From NCBI GenBank assembly GCA_003153935.1, contig PMCA01000002.1, forward strand, positions 1-11,032: 11,032 bases of DNA. Direction: 5' to 3'. This document shows positions 7,345-11,032 of the stretch, in pieces. Position numbers and translations under genes: made by a program. Under the pieces are notes generated by a model that saw nothing but the letters and a program-made list of their open reading frames with translations, made no database searches and was not told the DNA's origin. The DNA comes from Elusimicrobiota bacterium (GTDB taxonomy: Bacteria; CAYTYR01; UBA6262). Numbering within the stretch: position 1 is the stretch's first letter; every line of letters begins with the position of its first letter.

Positions 7345-9026
7345 TACAGGTCCAGGTTCTTAATGGATTTTATACCCCACTGCATAGGCATATAGGTGAT
7401 CAGTATATTTATTACCAGCAGGCTGGCCATGGTACCCATGATCAGGGAAGACGTAAATAACCTGCTGCCGGTCTGGGGCAGATGTCCCAGCACGTACATC
7501 CTGACCGGAACCGCTTCCAGCGCGATGGTCAGGGCGATATAGAACAGGGCGAAAACCATATACAACACCCCGCCCATGCTGGACTCTATCTGGGCAATGT
7601 TCTCCACGTGAAAGCGCGGAAAATACGCTCCCAGACCGATGCCCATGCTGGTCAAGCCGACCGTTAATAACAGCACCGTTATGGTGGAAAAGGTCATCAT
7701 GACCGAGTCCACCTTGAGGACGATATTGGAAAACAATATCAAAGCGGTTGCCAGTATCGCCAGGGGCACTACCGATAGCCAGAACTTCTCCCACATGAAA
7801 CGATGGACCGAAAGTGGCGCGCTGCGGATGATCCAAAAGCTGTTACCCTCCAGGCTCACTTGCGGGAAAACAAAGCGCAGAGCCACTGCTGCTACTACAA
7901 AACCGACCATGCCTATATTCAGGAATGACACGAGCAAGCGTAGTATAGGCAGGTCCAGCGGCAGTTTATAGATATTAAAAACATAGACTACCACTAAGAC
8001 CAGCAACAACAATATCTGTGACCACTGGCTGGTATCCCGGAAGAATAGGCGAATATCTTTAAAGAGCAAAGCTTTAAATTCCCGGGGCAAAGGTCTCAGG
8101 AACTCCGATGAATCAAGCCGCGCCAGCAGAGATTTCTTGAAAACTTTCCGGGCAGCGTCCTGGCTGGACACCCAGCCCGTATAGTAAACATATTTGGCGA
8201 CGATCACGTTCAGGGTGATCATTATCAAAGCGGTAATCGATAGCAACCCCAAATAGAAAAAATACTCATTAAGCGGGTGTTTGACGGAGAAAATGATCGC
8301 CTGTGAGGCCCAGTAACTGGGTGAATAAATAGCCACCGGCGCCTGGAGTCCAGCCATATATTGGAAAATATTCATCATTTCGGTCGGGTTGGTGATGCGC
8401 TCCGGCTGCAGCAACCGGAAGAACAGGTAAACCCCACTACCCAGGATCACTCCCAGAACAATAAAAATATCCCTGGTTTTCTTGGATGGAAAAAAATACA
8501 TCAGGATCAGGCTCAACAGTATACCTACGCCGGAGCAGATAATAAAGAAAGGTATGGTTGCCACTAATGAAAGCAGGAAACCGCTGAAGGTGAACATATA
8601 TACCTGGGCATAAGACAGGATCAGCGGCGTCAAAGCCAGCAGTACCATCCAGGAGGAGTACAGCATCGTTTCAAAAAACTTCATGATAAAGATTATGTTG
8701 AAGGAGAGCGGACTGCTCAGTAGCAGGTGCAGTTCCTGGGAGAAATAGATGGCGGTAAAACTGGTAATAATATTGGAAAAGATAAGCATGGCCAGGAAGG
8801 CCAGGAAGATCATGGCGAAGAAGCGGGCGATAAGTAACGGCCCCAGTAACGGCGTGCCGCGCAGGTAGATCATGGCTTTGAAGCAAAGAACGTATATACC
8901 CCAGAGGAGAACCAGGCCCACTACAGGGAAGATGATCCTCTTGATCATATCCCCCTTAGCCGTGAACTTCACCATATTCTTAACGGATAACAGGTTGATC
9001 TTAATTAATAGCCAGATGTTTTTCAT
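7344..9026 (-). CDS. ABC-2 type transporter permease, large two-half form
   Basis: 560 residues with roughly 12 hydrophobic segments, at about 29-50, 65-95, 112-138, 145-178, 186-205, 255-280, 336-352, 363-388, 413-435, 445-468, 485-507 and 525-547. A long polar stretch at 281-335 separates two halves. Each half carries a similar cytoplasmic motif before a helix: LLSSPLS then MKFFE (102-119) and IRSAPLS then WEKFW (400-416). This suggests an internally duplicated ABC-2 permease, about twice the usual half-size, which may pair with the ATPase as one chain. Polytopic permeases of this length next to a lone ATPase occur in bacterial exporters; the substrate cannot be read from sequence. The gene begins 3 bases after the ATPase stop and its own stop overlaps the lipoprotein start by one base. 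Confidence 0.9.
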   Translation of the reverse strand: MKNIWLLIKINLLSVKNMVKFTAKGDMIKRIIFPVVGLVLLWGIYVLCFKAMIYLRGTPLLGPLLIARFFAMIFLAFLAMLIFSNIITSFTAIYFSQELHLLLSSPLSFNIIFIMKFFETMLYSSWMVLLALTPLILSYAQVYMFTFSGFLLSLVATIPFFIICSGVGILLSLILMYFFPSKKTRDIFIVLGVILGSGVYLFFRLLQPERITNPTEMMNIFQYMAGLQAPVAIYSPSYWASQAIIFSVKHPLNEYFFYLGLLSITALIMITLNVIVAKYVYYTGWVSSQDAARKVFKKSLLARLDSSEFLRPLPREFKALLFKDIRLFFRDTSQWSQILLLLVLVVVYVFNIYKLPLDLPILRLLVSFLNIGMVGFVVAAVALRFVFPQVSLEGNSFWIIRSAPLSVHRFMWEKFWLSVVPLAILATALILFSNIVLKVDSVMMTFSTITVLLLTVGLTSMGIGLGAYFPRFHVENIAQIESSMGGVLYMVFALFYIALTIALEAVPVRMYVLGHLPQTGSRLFTSSLIMGTMASLLVINILITYMPMQWGIKSIKNLDL

Positions 9027-9029
9027 AGC

Positions 9030-9779
9030 TTATAGATACTTCAATAAATCGGAGTATTCCGAGCCGCCGGTTAGTTTCAGGAAGATATCTTCCAGGCTGC
9101 CGCCCGCTGTTACCTTTTCTTTCAGTTCTTCCTTGGTGCCCAGATGGGTAAGTTTGCCTTCCTGGATTATCCCGATACGGCCGCACATGGCCTCGGCTAT
9201 CTCCAGGGTGTGGGTGCACATAAAAATCGTGGTGCCCCGCTTGCTCAGGCTGATGAATATCTCTTTCATTACCCTGGCGCCCTTAGGGTCCAGCCCGACC
9301 AGGGGTTCATCCAGTATGATAACTTTCGGGTCATGCAGTAGCACGCTAGCCATCACCAGCTTCTGCTGCATCCCGCGAGAATAATTCTCTATCAGTTCAT
9401 TGCCCCATTGGCCCAACTCAAACATTTCCAGGTAGTTAGTGATTTTCTCACCCTGCTCCTCTAAAGGAACATTATAAAGATCACCGATAAAGCTCAGGTA
9501 CTCCGTCCCGGTCAATTTCTTGTAAACAAAAGGGAAATCCGGTACCAGCCCGATGATCCTCTTGGCTTTCTCCGGCTCCTGCTGGATATCAATGCCACCT
9601 ATGGTGGCCCGGCCAGTCGTGGGTTTGAGCAAGCCGCAGATAAGCTTCACCGTAGTAGTTTTGCCCGCGCCATTGGGCCCTAAAAACCCAAAGATCTCAC
9701 CGGGTGAGATCTTCAAGTTCAAGTTATCCAGTGCGATTAACTTCCCGTATTTTTTAGTTAAATTAGTAAGTTCGATCAC
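9030..9779 (-). CDS. ABC transporter ATP-binding protein (ABC-2 exporter type)
   Basis: 249 residues, one complete nucleotide-binding domain: Walker A GPNGAGKT (34-41), signature YSRGMQQK (133-140), Walker B VIILDEP (153-159), D-loop GLDP (162-165) and switch His190 in CTHTLE. The signature form YSRGM is typical of ATPases paired with ABC-2 permeases. The Q-loop position reads LVPDFPF, with Asp81 where most ABC ATPases have Gln; acidic residues occur here in some exporter families, so this need not mean loss of activity. The start is GTG at 9779, whose first bases form a GTGA overlap with the panD stop, so translation is probably coupled. Its partner is the permease gene 3 bases downstream; together they should form an exporter or envelope-remodelling ABC complex. 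Confidence 0.96.
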   Translation of the reverse strand: MIELTNLTKKYGKLIALDNLNLKISPGEIFGFLGPNGAGKTTTVKLICGLLKPTTGRATIGGIDIQQEPEKAKRIIGLVPDFPFVYKKLTGTEYLSFIGDLYNVPLEEQGEKITNYLEMFELGQWGNELIENYSRGMQQKLVMASVLLHDPKVIILDEPLVGLDPKGARVMKEIFISLSKRGTTIFMCTHTLEIAEAMCGRIGIIQEGKLTHLGTKEELKEKVTAGGSLEDIFLKLTGGSEYSDLLKYL

Positions 9780-10126
9780 TTTTTGAACCTGTTCTTTCCA
9801 TTCACCAGCACCACTTTGGGCTTATAGCCCTTAGCTTTACTATCTTCCACGCCGGTGTAAGCGATGATGATCACCAGGTCGCCGACCTGTCCCCAGCGGG
9901 CCGCGGCGCCATTAAGGCAGACTACTCCCGAACCAGCCGGCGCTTCCATGGCATATGTTTCCACCCGGGAACCGTTATTTATATTAAGCACCTGTACTTT
10001 TTCATACTGTAAAATATCCGCCGCCGCCAGTAATTTTTTGTCTATGCTGATACTGCCCTCATAGTTTAAATTAGCTTCGGTCACCGTGACGCGGTGGATC
10101 TTCGATTTGCACATCATGCGATACAT
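9776..10126 (-). CDS. panD: Aspartate 1-decarboxylase proenzyme
   Basis: 116 residues; PanD converts L-aspartate to beta-alanine for pantothenate and CoA synthesis. The proenzyme cleaves itself at Gly24-Ser25, within YEGS (22-25), turning Ser25 into the pyruvoyl cofactor. Other conserved positions are present: Lys9 and His11 (KIHRV), Arg54, Tyr58 and Asn72 in LNGAAAR. The C-terminus is about 10 residues shorter than the E. coli protein, which is common. The ATG at 10126 has GGAGG (10139-10135) 8 bases upstream, inside the end of the thioesterase gene; ATGs at codons 4 and 5 are less well spaced. It lies 3 bases after the thioesterase stop and overlaps the ATPase GTG start by 4 bases. No panB or panC is nearby, so it sits apart from the rest of its pathway. 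Confidence 0.97.
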   Translation of the reverse strand: MYRMMCKSKIHRVTVTEANLNYEGSISIDKKLLAAADILQYEKVQVLNINNGSRVETYAMEAPAGSGVVCLNGAAARWGQVGDLVIIIAYTGVEDSKAKGYKPKVVLVNGKNRFKK

Positions 10127-10129
10127 AAG

Positions 10130-10531
10130 CTATTCCTCCAATTTTTTCCTGATCTCTTCGGGTATCCTGACTATCTTTCTCTCCCGGTTAATAAAAGGAT
10201 GCCGGGTTTCGCCTGTCGCCAGTAATTGCTTTGTTTCCTGGTTGACTATCTCATAAGTGAAACTGATACTGCTTTTGCCCACTTCCTTCACTTTGCTTTT
10301 CACTACTACCATATCGTCGAATTGGGCCGGCGCTTTATAGGAGCAACTGGCATCCATTACCGGCAGGATCAGGTTCTGTTTTTCCATTTCCTTATAAGAC
10401 AATCCTATCGCCCGCAGGTATTCAATCCTGCCCCTCTCGAACCATACGAAATAGTTGGCATAATAGACAAACCCCATCTGGTCGGTATCGGCGTAACTTA
10501 CCCTGATCTCTATATTATGCTCTCTCATCAT
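10130..10531 (-). CDS. Acyl-CoA thioesterase, YbgC/FadM hotdog family
   Basis: 133 residues, a single hotdog domain of normal length for the 4-hydroxybenzoyl-CoA thioesterase-like family. The N-terminus carries the family signature YADTDQMGFVYYANYFVWFE (13-32), with Asp17 as the likely catalytic acid and the VYYANY segment forming the central helix start. Downstream, ASCSYKAPAQFDD (61-73) and TGETRHPFIN (106-115) fit the fold. Members hydrolyse acyl-CoA thioesters in the cytoplasm; some associate with envelope or phospholipid metabolism, but the substrate cannot be told. Two adjacent ATG codons are possible starts (10531 or 10528), preceded by AAGGTG. It is the first gene of the packed cluster, 35 bases after the pyruvate kinase stop; no clear promoter is visible in that gap, so read-through from pyruvate kinase is possible. 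Confidence 0.93.
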   Translation of the reverse strand: MMREHNIEIRVSYADTDQMGFVYYANYFVWFERGRIEYLRAIGLSYKEMEKQNLILPVMDASCSYKAPAQFDDMVVVKSKVKEVGKSSISFTYEIVNQETKQLLATGETRHPFINRERKIVRIPEEIRKKLEE

Positions 10532-10535
10532 TTCA

Positions 10536-10560
10536 CCTTAATTAACACTTAAAACTTTTA
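10536..10560. repeat. AT-rich intergenic repeat, copy 2
   Basis: This stretch lies in the 35-base gap between pyruvate kinase and the thioesterase gene. It begins CCTTAATTAACACTT and continues through the near-palindrome TTAAAACTTTTAA. It matches the start and order of the 5966-5991 copy. The 12-mer CTTAAAACTTTT also occurs in inverted orientation at 5933-5944. Confidence 0.5.
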
Positions 10561-10566
10561 ACTTAA

Positions 10567-11032
10567 TTATTTTATTACATTAACTTCCAGCATGTTGGTC
10601 TTGCCGGCAATCCCGGCCGGGGCGCCGCTGGTGATGACCACCACGTCCCCGCTCTGGACTTTCTTCTGCTGTTTGACCACGCTCATGGAATATTCGATCA
10701 TCTGGTCGGTATGACGGATAAATTTCTTGATGTAGAACGGAGTTACGCCCCAGAGCAGGTTCAGTTTGCGTACGGTTTCATTATCGGTAGTGATAGCATA
10801 TATGGGCGCGTGCGGCCGGTGACAAGAGATCAACCGCGCGGTCTGACCGCTCCTGGTGGCCGTGATAATCGCCTTGGCCTTCAGGTCAATAGCCGCCTGG
10901 ATAGTGGCATGGCTGATGGCATGTGGTATATTACCGGTCGAGCGAACAAATTGTTTAGATTCAAATATCTGATCATAATTCATTATCGATTCTGCTTTAA
11001 TAGCTATCTTGGCCATCATCTGCACGACCAGG
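10567..11032 (-). CDS. pyk: Pyruvate kinase, C-terminal domain (5' end outside window)
   Basis: The last 154 codons are visible; the frame runs off the right edge (…WSVQMMAKIA), so codons read as starts inside the window are internal. This is the C-terminal, allosteric-type domain of pyruvate kinase. It begins after the last barrel helix (QMMAKIAIKAE), then has ISHATIQAA, the loop TATRSGQTARLISCHRP that corresponds to the effector-binding region in many homologues, and APIYAITT. It ends with GDVVVITSGAPAGIAGKTNM and a terminal beta-strand. Pyruvate kinase makes pyruvate and ATP from phosphoenolpyruvate and ADP in the last step of glycolysis. The catalytic barrel and active-site residues lie outside the window. 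The effector loop looks intact, but which sugar phosphate it binds cannot be told. Confidence 0.95.
   Translation of the reverse strand, partial: LVVQMMAKIAIKAESIMNYDQIFESKQFVRSTGNIPHAISHATIQAAIDLKAKAIITATRSGQTARLISCHRPHAPIYAITTDNETVRKLNLLWGVTPFYIKKFIRHTDQMIEYSMSVVKQQKKVQSGDVVVITSGAPAGIAGKTNMLEVNVIK

Noticed and set aside
7360-7836. Minus-strand open frame of 158 codons inside the permease gene
   Set aside because: Same strand, alternate frame of a clearly membrane-coding sequence; its His/Gly/Arg-rich product looks like a frame-shifted reading.
8872-9384. Plus-strand open frame of 170 codons across the permease/ATPase junction
   Set aside because: It is antisense to two well-supported genes and has no recognisable domain.
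9030-9779. Missing Q-loop glutamine (Asp81) as a sign of an inactive ATPase
   Set aside because: All other motifs are intact, and acidic residues at this place occur in some exporter-type ATPases, so inactivity is not supported.

Overview
The window is an ordinary chromosomal stretch of an uncultured-looking diderm bacterium. All nine genes lie on the minus strand, so transcription runs from high to low coordinates. A lipoprotein with a lipobox, Sec signal peptides and a small protein resembling an outer-membrane beta-barrel argue for a Gram-negative type envelope. A lineage such as Omnitrophota, Elusimicrobiota or Margulisbacteria fits the gene styles, but that placement is a guess. No mobile element, CRISPR array, tRNA or rRNA gene was seen, and no gap between genes exceeds about 120 bases.

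Layout in transcription order. (1) 11032-10567: C-terminal part of pyruvate kinase, cut by the window edge. (2) 10531-5996: six tightly packed genes with junctions from a 4-base overlap to a 3-base gap, probably one operon: hotdog acyl-CoA thioesterase, aspartate 1-decarboxylase (panD), ABC ATPase, large ABC-2 type permease, TPR lipoprotein and secreted polysaccharide deacetylase. The last four form an envelope/export group; the first two are cytoplasmic metabolic enzymes. (3) 5995-5899: an AT-rich gap holding a long imperfect hairpin followed by a T-run. (4) 5898-3316: clpB, the disaggregase, whose start is best placed at an ATG four codons inside the longest open frame. (5) 3298-1: a lower-GC surface-protein module with two paralogous secreted SBBP-repeat proteins (Ig-like domain plus about 57-residue beta-propeller-type repeats). 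They flank a small predicted beta-barrel protein. The second paralogue is cut by the left window edge.

The clearest regulatory signal is a near-consensus sigma-70 promoter with an extended -10 (1621-1649), just downstream of the first SBBP gene. It would drive the small barrel gene and the second SBBP gene as a bicistron. A perfect 9-bp hairpin begins about where its transcript should start.

I did not find a convincing undescribed system. Most worth a second look are the duplicated SBBP/beta-barrel module with its promoter, the hairpin before clpB, and a dispersed AT-rich intergenic repeat.
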